Below the pieces are notes generated by a model, which did not search any database, was not told where the DNA came from, and saw only the letters and a list, made by a program, of their open reading frames with translations. Of a DNA stretch of 64,000 nt, positions 1 through 8,625 are shown in pieces. The stretch lies in NCBI RefSeq assembly GCF_042665255.1, contig NZ_JBHTCD010000002.1; one strand, 5' to 3'. The number at the start of each line of letters is the position of its first letter. Position 1 is the first letter of the stretch. The translations under genes were made by a program, and so were the position numbers. This DNA comes from Insolitispirillum peregrinum (GTDB taxonomy: Bacteria; Pseudomonadota; Alphaproteobacteria; Rhodospirillales; Rhodospirillaceae).

Positions 1-1045
1 GCCAGGCAGGCGAAATGACCGTCACCACCCCCATCTCGATCAGGTCATTCAGTGAACGACCGGCAACGCTTTCCCAGCTGAGGCCGGTATGGGCCAGAAA
101 GCGTTCCGAGATGATGGTCAGCCGCCCGTTGTGGTCACTTTCCCAGAACCAGTCAGACGACACCTCGGCCAGATCACGAAAGCGGTTTTCGCTGATGCGC
201 AGGGCGTTTTCGATGGTCCGCCGTTCACCAATCTCGCGGTGCAGGTGGCGGGTCCGCTCATCCACCCGGCTTTCCAGATCCTCGTTGATCAGACGCAGGC
301 TGTCTTCGGCCCGGCGGCGGGCGATCAGCTCCAGCTCGGCAGACCCGATCAGCCGGTTGAACGATTCCACCAGATAGCCGATCTCGTCACTGTGATGCCC
401 CGGAGGAATCCGGATTGGGCGCAGACTGTCCCCCGGCTCGGGCGGGATGTCCTGCAAATCGTCAACAATGCGTTCGACCGGCAACAAGGTGGTGCGCAGA
501 TAAACCCAGGTCAGGATGGCGCACAGCAGGACGGTCTGCACCATCATCAGCGCCAGCCCCAGCAGCACCCGACCCAGAAAATCCTCGCCGCCGAGGGCGG
601 GCGAAACCGTCACTTCCAGGTAGCCGACCGGCAGCGGCTGGTTATGGTACAAGGGGCCAAACAGCGGGCGGCTGATCTGATAGTCCTCACCCAGCAACAG
701 GCGCAGAATACCCAGCGTCCAGCCATCGGGCATCTGAGGCTCATGCAGCTTGGCACTGGCCAGCGTGTCGTGGAAATCACTGACAATCCGCGCCTCGGCG
801 ACCGGATTGCGCAGGGACAGGCCATCCACCACACTGGACGCCAGCCCGGTATCGATCGAATAGGCCGCCATCGCTGCCGACGGCATGGCCGCATCCACCA
901 GATGATTGACGGTGCGTTCGATGTTCACCAGCTGGTTCTGTTGATCCTGCCACCCCTGAAACAGGCTGAGTACCAGTCCGACGACCAAAGCCACCATGGC
1001 GGTCCGCCGCAGGAACGTATGGAGCAACTTGCGTTTGAGGCGCAT
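1..1045 (-). CDS. Membrane sensor protein with HAMP and PAS domains, 3' end outside the window
   Basis: Only the first 348 residues are in the window; the reading frame is open to base 1. Translation from the ATG at 1045 gives a transmembrane segment at about residues 16-30, an extracytoplasmic region of about 130 residues, and a second transmembrane segment at about 165-185. A HAMP-like region (HHSDEIGYLVESFN), a coiled coil rich in Glu and Arg, and a PAS domain start (FRDLAEVSSDWFWESD) follow. The output domain lies beyond the window edge and could be a histidine kinase, GGDEF or EAL. GGAGAG lies 6 bases before the ATG. It is divergent from a solute-binding protein gene, so the two may form a sensory pair. 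The sensor architecture is seen directly; the output type is unknown. Confidence 0.75.
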   Translation of the reverse strand, partial: MRLKRKLLHTFLRRTAMVALVVGLVLSLFQGWQDQQNQLVNIERTVNHLVDAAMPSAAMAAYSIDTGLASSVVDGLSLRNPVAEARIVSDFHDTLASAKLHEPQMPDGWTLGILRLLLGEDYQISRPLFGPLYHNQPLPVGYLEVTVSPALGGEDFLGRVLLGLALMMVQTVLLCAILTWVYLRTTLLPVERIVDDLQDIPPEPGDSLRPIRIPPGHHSDEIGYLVESFNRLIGSAELELIARRRAEDSLRLINEDLESRVDERTRHLHREIGERRTIENALRISENRFRDLAEVSSDWFWESDHNGRLTIISERFLAHTGLSWESVAGRSLNDLIEMGVVTVISPAW

Positions 1046-1186
1046 CCGGAAGGCTCTCCGCTGTTCGGGCTGGCCCAGGGGTCAATGCAGGATGTTTGCA
1101 TTGCCCATTGTGTTCGCAAGATTGGGATTTTTCCAGAGAGAACCATTTTCTCACGGCCCGATCTGCGATATGGTCCCAGGAAGAGA

Positions 1187-1215
1187 TTATGGCTCGCTGG
1201 CAACACGAGCCATAA
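1187..1215. promoter_or_regulatory. Perfect inverted repeat in the divergent intergenic region
   Basis: TTATGGCTCG at 1187-1196 is mirrored by CGAGCCATAA at 1206-1215 with a 9-base spacer. It lies midway between the divergent sensor and solute-binding protein genes, where an operator or a leader hairpin would be expected. No T-run follows, so a terminator is less likely. Confidence 0.4.
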
Positions 1216-1304
1216 GGAGCACGTTCCGTAACAGCTTTTTCCCTGGTGAACCAGAGCCCACCGCACCGGAAAAGGCTCTGACCGCAGGCATGAGAGATAC
1301 GCCC

Positions 1305-2123
1305 ATGGCGTGGTGGATCCACCGCTGGAGAGCCGCCTTCGGAATCCTTGCCGCCATCCTGGTGGCGGGAGGCCTGTTTGCGGCCTGGAACACCGGCGCC
1401 TCGGGAGAAGCCATGCGGCCTGCTGCCGTGGCCGGGACTGCGGGCACCAGCGGCAAGGACACCTCTCCCCGGCCCATCCAGATGCTGACCCTGTTCTGGC
1501 CTCCCTACACCGGCGAAGCCTTGCCCTATGGCGGTGAAAGCACCCGTATCCTGCGATCGGTCTTTGAGCGCGAAGGCATCCCGGTCGAAGTCGGCTACGT
1601 GCCCTGGCCGCGGGCCCTGACCATGTTCCAGCAAAAACAGGCCGACATCCTCTATCCCGAATACGCCGAACGGGCCGGGCAGGACGGATGCCTGTTGTCG
1701 CAGGCCTATCAGGTAACCTCGCTGTCCCTGGTGGAACGGCGTGACATGCCACTGCGCTGGAATCTGCTCAGTGACCTCAGTTCCTATACGCTGGGAGTGG
1801 TGCGGGGCTACATCAACAGCCCGGGCGTTGACGCTCTGGTTCGCACCCATCGCCTGCAGGTGGAGGCCGACAACAACGATACGACCAATATTCGCAAGGT
1901 CGCTGCTGGCCGCATTGATGGTGCCTTCATCGACCCACAGGTCTACCGCTATTTGATGGAGCAGGACGTCAGCCTGCAGCCACTGCGCGATCTGGTTCGT
2001 CTGGGCGGGAAATCGGTGGCCCTCCGCACCCTGCATGCCTGTTTTCAGGATACCGAACGGGGTCGCCATCTGCGCGACATCTTTAACCGGGCCATCACCG
2101 AACAGGCATCAGGCAAACAATGA
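1305..2123 (+). CDS. Membrane-anchored periplasmic solute-binding protein (SBP family 3-like)
   Basis: This is a protein of about 272 residues with an N-terminal hydrophobic segment (AAFGILAAILVAGG) that acts as signal or anchor, then a type 2 periplasmic binding fold. The start of the fold (MLTLFWPPYTGE), the PWPRAL helix, the ADILYPEYAERAG segment and the DGAFIDPQVYRYL segment are typical of the amino-acid-binding family 3 proteins that lack a transport operon. No transporter genes lie nearby. The start at 1305 has GAGA 8 bases upstream; an ATG at 1290 is the alternative. Its stop overlaps the next gene by 4 bases (ATGA), so the two are probably translated together. The ligand is unknown. 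The divergent sensor gene suggests a sensing role, which is inference. Confidence 0.7.
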   Translation: MAWWIHRWRAAFGILAAILVAGGLFAAWNTGASGEAMRPAAVAGTAGTSGKDTSPRPIQMLTLFWPPYTGEALPYGGESTRILRSVFEREGIPVEVGYVPWPRALTMFQQKQADILYPEYAERAGQDGCLLSQAYQVTSLSLVERRDMPLRWNLLSDLSSYTLGVVRGYINSPGVDALVRTHRLQVEADNNDTTNIRKVAAGRIDGAFIDPQVYRYLMEQDVSLQPLRDLVRLGGKSVALRTLHACFQDTERGRHLRDIFNRAITEQASGKQ

Positions 2124-2743
2124 CCGCCCCCCTCATCGCCCTGCTGGGCTGGAGTGATCAGGCTCCACAGCTGTTGGCCCTGTTGCAGCGGCTGGGATCA
2201 CCGGCGCGGATGGTCATTGACGACAGTCCCGAAGCCCGACAGGCCATGGCAGGGCAGATGATCGTCCAGAACGCCGAACGTGCCCTGCGCCGCCACACCC
2301 CGGCCAGCCTGCGGCTGGTGAACGGCTGTTCCACCCTGCCCGGCGGGCCTGCCTTGCAGCGGCGGGCCGCCTATGCGCCCTACCGGCAGGCCGGATTCTG
2401 CTTCCCGGCAATCGTTGCCCCCGAGGCGCTGGTGGCGGCAACGGCAGAGGTGGCCGACGGCTGCCAGATTTTCGCCGACGCCATCGTGCGTCCGGCCGTT
2501 TCTCTGGGCTTTGGCGTTGTGCTGGGGCGGGGGGCCATCGTCAGCGACGACAGCCATCTTGCCGACCATGTGCTGGTTTCCAGCCGGGCCTGTATCGGCG
2601 AACAGGTCCATATCGGTGAAGGGGCCTTTATCGGCGCGGGCTGCACCATTCTGGACGGGGTGGTGATCGGGGCGCGGGCCGTCATTGCCCCCGGAGCACT
2701 GGTGCAGAGCGATGTTCCGGCAGTCCACATGATCACCGGATAA
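2120..2743 (+). CDS. NeuD/PglD-like acyltransferase with left-handed beta-helix
   Basis: The protein has 207 residues. The first 80 form a Rossmann-like PglD-N type domain (IALLGWSDQAPQLLALLQRLG). The rest is a hexapeptide-repeat beta helix, visible as repeated (I/V)-G-x-G spacing such as IGEGAFIGAGCTILDGVVIGARAVIAPG (shown as spaced motifs from about residue 100 to 200). Family members transfer acetyl groups from acetyl-CoA to sugar amines or hydroxyls, as in sialic acid or bacillosamine synthesis. No sugar-biosynthesis genes are adjacent. It overlaps the upstream solute-binding gene by 4 bases, an unusual pairing. The fold assignment is firm; the substrate is not known. Confidence 0.75.
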   Translation: MTAPLIALLGWSDQAPQLLALLQRLGSPARMVIDDSPEARQAMAGQMIVQNAERALRRHTPASLRLVNGCSTLPGGPALQRRAAYAPYRQAGFCFPAIVAPEALVAATAEVADGCQIFADAIVRPAVSLGFGVVLGRGAIVSDDSHLADHVLVSSRACIGEQVHIGEGAFIGAGCTILDGVVIGARAVIAPGALVQSDVPAVHMITG

Positions 2744-2756
2744 GATTTCCTGAACA

Positions 2757-2791
2757 CCGCATCCCGGATGCAGGCACCATCCGGGATGCGG
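2757..2791. terminator. Bidirectional terminator hairpin
   Basis: A perfect 14-base stem, CCGCATCCCGGATG at 2757-2770 and its complement at 2778-2791, with a 7-base loop. It lies between the convergent acyltransferase and CoA-transferase genes. Confidence 0.65.
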
Positions 2792-2801
2792 CAGGACAGC
2801 A

Positions 2802-4322
2802 TTACTCGGCGGCCTGCGTGGCGGCGACAGGCTGCATGCTGCCCTGATCGCGCAGGCGCTGATGCAGGAAGAAGGCCTTGTCCAGCATGTGCGGCGTCTG
2901 ACCGCCGACGGTGCGGGTGGCTTCGGCGACGTAATCGGCGATTTCGTCGCGGTAGGACGGATGGACGCAGTTGGCAATCACCACCTTGGCCCGTTCCCGT
3001 GGGGCCAGATTGCGCAGATCGGCCAGCCCCTGTTCGGTGACGATGATGTCCACATCGTGCTCGCAATGGTCAACGTGGGTCACCATCGGCACGATCGACG
3101 AAATCCTGCCGCCCTTGGCCACCGACTTGGTGACGAACACCGACAGATAGGCGTTGCGGGCAAAATCTCCCGAGCCACCGATGCCGTTCATCATCTGGCT
3201 GCCCATCACATGGGTCGAATTGACGTTGCCATAGATATCGGCCTCAAGGGCGGTATTGATGGCAATCAGGCCCAGACGACGGATCACTTCCGGGTGGTTG
3301 GAAATTTCCTGCGGCCGCAGGATCAGGCGGCTTTTGTACGTGTTGATGTTGCGCAGCACCGACTCGTGCTTGTCCGCCGACAGGGTGATCGACGAGCCCG
3401 AGGCATAGGTCAGTTTGCCGCAGTCGAACAGGTCAAAGGTGCTGTCCTGCAACACTTCCGAATACATGGTCAGGTCGTGGAAATGGCTGTCGCCAAAGCC
3501 ATGCAGCACGGCGTTGGCAATCGAGCCGATCCCGGCCTGCAACGGAGCCAGATTCAGCCCCAGCCGACCACGCTTGACTTCATTGTCAAGGAAGCCGATC
3601 AGGTGATTGGCAATCGCCCTGGTTTCGTGGTCCGGCGGCTCGATTTTGGCGGTCGAATCCTTTTTGTCGGTGATCACGATGGCAGCAATGCGCGACGGAT
3701 CAACCGGGATATAGGGCAGGCCGACGCGCGAACGGGTATCGACCACCGGGATCGGCTCGCGGTACGGGCGGCGGGTCGGGATATAGATGTCGTGCAGACC
3801 TTCCATTTCCTCGCCCATGGTGATGTTGATTTCAACGATCACCTTTTCGGCCAGCATGGCAAAGGTCGCCGAGTTGCCCACCGAGGTGGTCGGGATGATG
3901 CCGCCGTTTTCGGTAATCGCCACCGCCTCGACAATCGCCACATCCAGCGGACCCAACTGGCCCGAGCGCAGCAGCTCCACCGTTTCCGACAGGTGCTGGT
4001 CCACGAACATCACGTTGCCGGCGTTGATTTCCTTGCGCAGGGTCGGGTCGGCCTGAAACGGCATCCGGCGGCGGGTGACCTTGGCTTCAGCCAGCGTCTT
4101 GTCCAGATCATTGCCCAGCGAGGCCCCGGTGATCAGGGTGATCCCCAGCGGTTCGCCTGCCAGCGCCCGGTCGGCCAGCGCCATTGGCACCGCCTTGGCC
4201 TCGCCTGCACGGGTGAAGCCCGACATCCCGACCACCATGCCGTCGCGAATCAGCATTGCCGCCTGTTGCGGGCTGACCACCTTGGACCACAGGGTTTCGT
4301 TTTTGATGCGCGAACGGTACAT
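2802..4322 (-). CDS. Succinyl-CoA:acetate CoA-transferase (acetyl-CoA hydrolase/transferase family)
   Basis: The protein has 506 residues, the usual length for the AarC/Cat1 family. It moves CoA between succinyl-CoA and acetate, feeding acetate into central metabolism or closing a variant TCA cycle. Two family landmarks are visible: Glu289 in the MYSEVLQDS segment, which matches the catalytic glutamate of AarC, and the glycine-rich MNGIGGSGDFARN segment that builds the oxyanion hole. The start at 4322 (MYRSRIK) is preferred over an ATG 21 bases upstream because GTGGAG lies about 10 bases before it. The gene is monocistronic. Residue roles come from the AarC literature; specificity for acetate is inferred from family membership. 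Confidence 0.85.
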   Translation of the reverse strand: MYRSRIKNETLWSKVVSPQQAAMLIRDGMVVGMSGFTRAGEAKAVPMALADRALAGEPLGITLITGASLGNDLDKTLAEAKVTRRRMPFQADPTLRKEINAGNVMFVDQHLSETVELLRSGQLGPLDVAIVEAVAITENGGIIPTTSVGNSATFAMLAEKVIVEINITMGEEMEGLHDIYIPTRRPYREPIPVVDTRSRVGLPYIPVDPSRIAAIVITDKKDSTAKIEPPDHETRAIANHLIGFLDNEVKRGRLGLNLAPLQAGIGSIANAVLHGFGDSHFHDLTMYSEVLQDSTFDLFDCGKLTYASGSSITLSADKHESVLRNINTYKSRLILRPQEISNHPEVIRRLGLIAINTALEADIYGNVNSTHVMGSQMMNGIGGSGDFARNAYLSVFVTKSVAKGGRISSIVPMVTHVDHCEHDVDIIVTEQGLADLRNLAPRERAKVVIANCVHPSYRDEIADYVAEATRTVGGQTPHMLDKAFFLHQRLRDQGSMQPVAATQAAE

Positions 4323-4335
4323 GCGACAGGCTCCA

Positions 4336-4350
4336 CGAAACAAAATTTCG
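4336..4350. promoter_or_regulatory. Small inverted repeat before the CoA-transferase start
   Basis: CGAAA-CAAAA-TTTCG at 4336-4350 is a perfect 5-base inverted repeat 13 bases upstream of the ATG, in an AT-rich 187-base gap. It could be an operator, and it partly covers the translation initiation region. No regulator is identified. Confidence 0.3.
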
Positions 4351-4509
4351 CAACATTAGCGAAGAGTGAAATGATGCATCACATTCACTAAAGTGCACTG
4401 CAACATGGTGTGATATTTCGACATGCAGCCATGCATTTATAAAACAGAGGTCCCAAAGGCCACCGGAGTCATCAACGCATGGCACCATGCCTTTTACGCA
4501 TAAAGGCCG

Positions 4510-4800
4510 TCAGCGGGGGGCAAAGGTATCAATCTCTTCGGCCATCTGCACATCGCGCATCGACAGACCACCCACATCGTGCGAGGTCAAAATCAGCTCT
4601 ACCCTGTTATAGAGATTATATATTTCCGGGTGATGATCCCGCCGCTCGGCCAGCAGCGCCACTTGGACCATAAAAGCGAACGCCTGTTTGAAATCGATGA
4701 AGTGAAACCCCCGTTTCAGCGCCTGTCGCCCGGTGACAGGGCGCCACAATGGCAGTCTTTCCGTAAGGGAAGCTCGCTCAATGGGAGACAACAAGGCCAT
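4510..4800 (-). CDS. phhB: Pterin-4a-carbinolamine dehydratase
   Basis: The protein has 96 residues, normal for the PCD/DCoH family. It dehydrates 4a-hydroxytetrahydrobiopterin, regenerating the pterin cofactor of aromatic amino acid hydroxylases, and is cytoplasmic. The signature ERRDHHPEIYNLYNRV contains the two histidines and the proline of the active site, and the C-terminal HDVGGLSMRD carries the third conserved histidine and aspartate. The start is the ATG at 4800, with GGAGAGAGG immediately upstream at good spacing. No phenylalanine hydroxylase gene lies in the window, so the pathway partner is elsewhere or the protein serves another pterin. Confidence 0.9.
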   Translation of the reverse strand: MALLSPIERASLTERLPLWRPVTGRQALKRGFHFIDFKQAFAFMVQVALLAERRDHHPEIYNLYNRVELILTSHDVGGLSMRDVQMAEEIDTFAPR

Positions 4801-4956
4801 CACCCTCTCTCCTTTTCGTGCAGTGCACCATCAGCGACTCATGCGTTTTGTCGCCAGCCATGCGGTCAGTATAGCGCAAACGGGAGGAATAGCTTGCTGC
4901 AACCGGGGGCCTGTGTATCCTGACCAGCCTTTCTCCAGACAGCAGGATCGCCCGCC

Positions 4957-5367
4957 ATGAACGACAGCTCCCTTCCCTCGTTCGGCCACGCCCCCTCTGC
5001 CGCCGATCTGGACCGGCTGGCCCGCGCCGCGCTGGCCTCCATCCCGGCCCCGTTTGCCGATCACCTGCCCCACATCGTGATTCAGGTCGAGGAATTCCCC
5101 GACGACGAGCTGCTCGACGAGATGGAGGTCGAAGACCCGTTCGAAATCACCGGCCTGTATCAGGGCATTCCGGTCGGCGAGCGCACCCAGGCGCTGGCCA
5201 CCCAGCCGGACATGATCTTTCTGTTCCGTCAGCCGCTGCTGGCCGAATGGTGCGAAACCGACCAGACGCTGGAAGAAATCATCACCCACTTGATTGTTCA
5301 TGAAGTCGGACACCATTTCGGATTGAGTGACGACGACATGGAGTATATCGAAGACAGCGCCGACTAG
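4957..5367 (+). CDS. Minimal zinc metallopeptidase-like protein (zincin_1/DUF1025)
   Basis: A small acidic protein of 136 residues with the zinc-binding motif HEVGHHFG at residues 115-122, in which His115, Glu116 and His119 match HExxH. The stretch after it (LSDDDMEYIE) is where family members supply a third ligand. There is no signal peptide, so it is probably cytoplasmic. This family is common in alphaproteobacteria and actinobacteria, but its substrates are unknown. A Shine-Dalgarno-like AGGA lies 9 bases before the ATG. It is followed by a Lon-like protease gene on the same strand after about 110 bases that hold a palindromic element. Confidence 0.85.
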   Translation: MNDSSLPSFGHAPSAADLDRLARAALASIPAPFADHLPHIVIQVEEFPDDELLDEMEVEDPFEITGLYQGIPVGERTQALATQPDMIFLFRQPLLAEWCETDQTLEEIITHLIVHEVGHHFGLSDDDMEYIEDSAD

Positions 5368-5425
5368 AGCAAATCCCGAGCAGATGGCTTCATCTGCGAC
5401 GACGTATTTGCTAAAAATACACGTC
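5364..5425. repeat. Palindromic intergenic element, family AGCAAATCC, copy 1
   Basis: It starts at the stop codon of the zincin gene with CTAGAGCAAATCCCG. The outer arms AGCAAAT and ATTTGCT enclose a perfect inner hairpin GCAGAT-ggcttc-ATCTGC. A diverged copy is at 32919-32980. The two share GAGCAAATCCCG at one end and a CGAC-ACG-ATTT pattern further in. Confidence 0.5.
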
Positions 5426-5477
5426 CCGCCTGCCATACCTTTCGCCTTGATACCCCTGTCCTTGATACGGTTTGTCC

Positions 5478-7901
5478 ATGACCTTTGCGCCTGTTGCCCC
5501 CCTTGCTGCCGAACACCTGTACCATGTCGTTGATCCGGCCTTGTTGCCCTATCAGCGCAGCGATCAGGCCGAGGCGATCACTCATCCGGTTGGCCAGTCC
5601 CGTGCTGTCGAAGCGGTCCGCTTCGGGCTGGGGATGACCGGCGAGGGGTACAACCTGTTCTGCATGGGGCCGGAAGGCACCGGCAAGGCCAGTCTGGTCC
5701 GCTCGTTCGTCACGGCCGCCGCCGCCCAGCGGTCGCAGCCGGAAGACTGGTGCTATGTGCACAACTTCACCACCCCGGAAAAGCCGCGCGCGCTGGCCCT
5801 GCCTGCCGGAACGGCGCGCGCCTTTGCCAAGGCGATGGATTGCCTGATCGAGGAGCTGCGCCACGCCATCCCCGCCGCCTTTGACAGCGACCAGTACCGC
5901 GCCCGCCGCCGGGCGATCGAGGACGAGTTCAAGGCCCGGCAGGAAGCCCTGATTGACGCCCACCGCGACACCGCCAAGGGGCGCGACATCGCCCTGATGC
6001 GCACCCCGATGGGGCTGGCGCTGGCGCCGATCCATGACGGCGAGGTGGTCAGCGCCGACGACTTTGCCAACCTGCCGGAAGAGCAGCAGGCCGAGTGGAA
6101 GGCACGGATGCAGGGTCTGCAGGACGAGCTGGAAAACGCCCTGCGGCAAGTGCCGCGCTGGGAACGGGAAAAGCGCGAGCAGGTCCGCACCCTCAACAAG
6201 GAAACTGCCGACGCGGCGGTCAGCCACCTGATCGACGACCTGCAACAGGACTACGACAGCGCCTCGCCCGCCGCCGCCTATCTGCGGGCAGTGCATGACG
6301 ACGTGCTGGAAAACGTCGGGGCCTTCCTGCCCGATGGCGACGACGACAAGAACAACCCGATGCTGAAGGCGGCCAACGAAGACGGCCCGTTCCGCCGTTA
6401 CAAGATCAACGTGCTGGTCAGCCACGACGACAGCACCGGCGCGCCGGTGATCGAGGAAGACCACCCGATCCAGCCGAATCTGGTTGGCCGCATCGAGCAC
6501 CGCCAGCAGTTCGGCGCGCTGGTCACCGACTTCAACCTGATCCGCGCCGGAGCCCTGCACCGCGCCAACGGCGGCTTCCTGATTCTGGAAGCCCGCAAGC
6601 TGCTGACCCAGCCGTTTGCGTGGGACGACCTGAAGCGGGCGTTGCGCAAGCGGGAAATCACCATCGAGGCCCCCGGCAGTTCGTGGGGGATGTGGTCCAC
6701 CCAGGCACTGGAACCGGAAGCGATTCCGCTGGACGTGAAAGTGATCCTGCTCGGCGAGCCGTCGCTGTTCTATCTGTTGAGCGAGATGGACGCCGATTTC
6801 CGCGAGCTGTTCAAGGTGGTGGCCGACTTTGATGTCGATATGCCGCGCGAGCAGCAGACCCTGCACGACCTCGCCCTGCTGCTGGCCGACATGGCCAGGC
6901 GCAAGAACCTGCGCCCGCTGGGGGCCGATGCGGTGGCGCGGGTGATCGAATACAGCAGCCGCCTGAGCGAGGACCGCGAAAAGCTGTCCACCAACATGGG
7001 CGAGCTGGCCGATTTGCTGCGCGAAGGCGATTATATGGCGGCGCAGGCCGGGGCCTCGCTGGTCAGTGCCGAGCACATCCGCGCCGCCATCCGGGGCCGC
7101 GAACGCCGCGCCGACCGCATCCCGCTGGCGATGCAGGAGGAAATGGAGCACCACACCATCCGCATCGTCACCGACGGCGACGCGATCGGGGAAATCAACG
7201 GTCTGGCGATTCTGGAAGCCGGGCCAACCATCTTTGGCAAGCCGTCGCGCATCAGCACCCGCGTCCGCATGGGCCGGGGCGAGCTGATCGACATCGAACG
7301 CGAAGCCGAACTGTCCGGGCCGCTGCATTCCAAGGGGGTGATGATCCTGTCATCGTTCCTCGCCTCGCGCTTTGCCGAGGACCAGCCGCTGCCGATTCAC
7401 GCCACCATCGTCTTTGAACAGTCCTATGGCATGATTGACGGCGACTCGGCGTCGTCCACCGAACTGTATGCCCTGATGTCGGCCCTGTCCGGGATGCCGA
7501 TCCGCCAGTCGCTGGCCGTCACCGGCTCGGTGGACCAGTTTGGCCGCATTCAGGCCATCGGCGGCGTGAACGAAAAGATCGAGGGCTTCTTTGACCTCTG
7601 TCAGGCACGCGGCCTGACCGGCCAGCAAGGGGTGCTGATCCCGGCCAGCAACGTCCGCCATCTGATGCTGCGCGAAGACATCGTGGACGCCTGCGGCAAG
7701 GGCCTGTTCCACATCTATCCGGTGGAAACCATTGATCAGGGCATCGAGCTGCTGACTGGCGTGGAGGCCGGGACGCTCAGCGCCAGCGGCGAATGGACGC
7801 TGGGCAGCATCAACCGCGCCATTGCCGCCAAGCTGTCGCTGTGGGCGCGCAAACAGCGCGAGCTGGACGCCGGGGGCGATGGCCGTCGGCGGGACAAGTA
7901 A
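5478..7901 (+). CDS. Lon-like ATP-dependent protease (AAA_32 / LonC type)
   Basis: The protein has 807 residues with an N-terminal AAA ATPase core. Its Walker A is GPEGTGKA at residues 64-71, followed by a long helical insertion rich in Glu and Arg, and a C-terminal S16 Lon protease domain. The catalytic dyad is visible: Ser657 in IDGDSASST and Lys700 in NEKIEGF, 43 residues apart as in E. coli Lon. It lacks the classic Lon N-terminal substrate domain and is not the housekeeping Lon. Family members are soluble quality-control proteases whose substrates are mostly unknown. The ATG at 5478 was chosen; a TTG lies 6 bases upstream. It converges on the SRAP gene with a 6-base gap. Confidence 0.85.
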   Translation: MTFAPVAPLAAEHLYHVVDPALLPYQRSDQAEAITHPVGQSRAVEAVRFGLGMTGEGYNLFCMGPEGTGKASLVRSFVTAAAAQRSQPEDWCYVHNFTTPEKPRALALPAGTARAFAKAMDCLIEELRHAIPAAFDSDQYRARRRAIEDEFKARQEALIDAHRDTAKGRDIALMRTPMGLALAPIHDGEVVSADDFANLPEEQQAEWKARMQGLQDELENALRQVPRWEREKREQVRTLNKETADAAVSHLIDDLQQDYDSASPAAAYLRAVHDDVLENVGAFLPDGDDDKNNPMLKAANEDGPFRRYKINVLVSHDDSTGAPVIEEDHPIQPNLVGRIEHRQQFGALVTDFNLIRAGALHRANGGFLILEARKLLTQPFAWDDLKRALRKREITIEAPGSSWGMWSTQALEPEAIPLDVKVILLGEPSLFYLLSEMDADFRELFKVVADFDVDMPREQQTLHDLALLLADMARRKNLRPLGADAVARVIEYSSRLSEDREKLSTNMGELADLLREGDYMAAQAGASLVSAEHIRAAIRGRERRADRIPLAMQEEMEHHTIRIVTDGDAIGEINGLAILEAGPTIFGKPSRISTRVRMGRGELIDIEREAELSGPLHSKGVMILSSFLASRFAEDQPLPIHATIVFEQSYGMIDGDSASSTELYALMSALSGMPIRQSLAVTGSVDQFGRIQAIGGVNEKIEGFFDLCQARGLTGQQGVLIPASNVRHLMLREDIVDACGKGLFHIYPVETIDQGIELLTGVEAGTLSASGEWTLGSINRAIAAKLSLWARKQRELDAGGDGRRRDK

Positions 7902-7907
7902 CCCCCG

Positions 7908-8501
7908 TTACAGCAACCGCCCCTGCGCTGGCAGTTGAACCGGCGCAGGGGTGGCATGTAGCATCCCCGAGTGTGGCCGTAACGCGCCCTGCGCCTGCGC
8001 AAAGGGATAAGGCCCCAGCCACAGAGTCGCTGCCTGCGCATCGGGCAGAAACACTGGCATCCGGTGGTGAACCTCGGCCATCGCGCCGTCTGCCGCGCAG
8101 GTCAGCAGGCAAAACCGCTCGCCGCCGTCCCACAGGGCCGCTGCCAGCAGCGGGCCGTCGTCGCCACGCGGGCCGACATGGTGCAGGCGTTTGTCCTCGC
8201 CCTGCCACTCGTCATACCCGGCCATCGGCACCGCTACCCGCTGTTCCAGCCAGCCCCGGAACAGCGGCTTGTCGCGCAGGGTTTCGCTGCGGGCGTTGAT
8301 CACCGGCTTCTGAGTCCCCGACGTATCCCCCCACGCCGCCAGCACTCCAAAGCGCAACAGCCGGAATTGCCCCCGGCTGCCGATCACCAGTGCGGCATCG
8401 GTCGGGCGGACCAGCGCGGGCAACGGTGGCAGTGGCCCGGACAGCCCAAAGCGCCGCCGCAGGGCGTCCTCGGGGATCGACTGGGAAAAGCGCGAGCAGA
8501 T
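7908..8501 (-). CDS. SRAP domain protein (YedK/HMCES family) with an apparent ATC start codon
   Basis: SRAP proteins bind abasic sites in single-stranded DNA and form a covalent bond through Cys2, which becomes N-terminal once Met1 is removed. In frame, the sequence reads ATC-TGC-TCG-CGC-TTT, that is (M)CSRF, exactly matching the family start MCGRF or MCSRF. The other active-site residues are present: Asn69 in INARSET, Glu98 in GYDEW and His145 in VHHRMP. AGGAG lies 8 bases before the ATC. There is no in-frame ATG, GTG or TTG between the upstream TGA stop and this codon; the first conventional start is a TTG at 8423, which would delete 26 residues including Cys2. The true length is therefore probably 197 residues. 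A rare AUC start or a sequence error are both possible. Confidence 0.8.
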   Translation of the reverse strand: MCSRFSQSIPEDALRRRFGLSGPLPPLPALVRPTDAALVIGSRGQFRLLRFGVLAAWGDTSGTQKPVINARSETLRDKPLFRGWLEQRVAVPMAGYDEWQGEDKRLHHVGPRGDDGPLLAAALWDGGERFCLLTCAADGAMAEVHHRMPVFLPDAQAATLWLGPYPFAQAQGALRPHSGMLHATPAPVQLPAQGRLL

Positions 8502-8625
8502 GGCGGGGGCTCCTGTGACAGGCTGGCCTGTTCTGGGAGGACTCCCCCCGAGAGCAGTTTCCTTGCCGGTGATATTGGCGTACCAATGACGGCAGGATAG
8601 CCTTTTTCAGTGGAGCGACAAGGCC

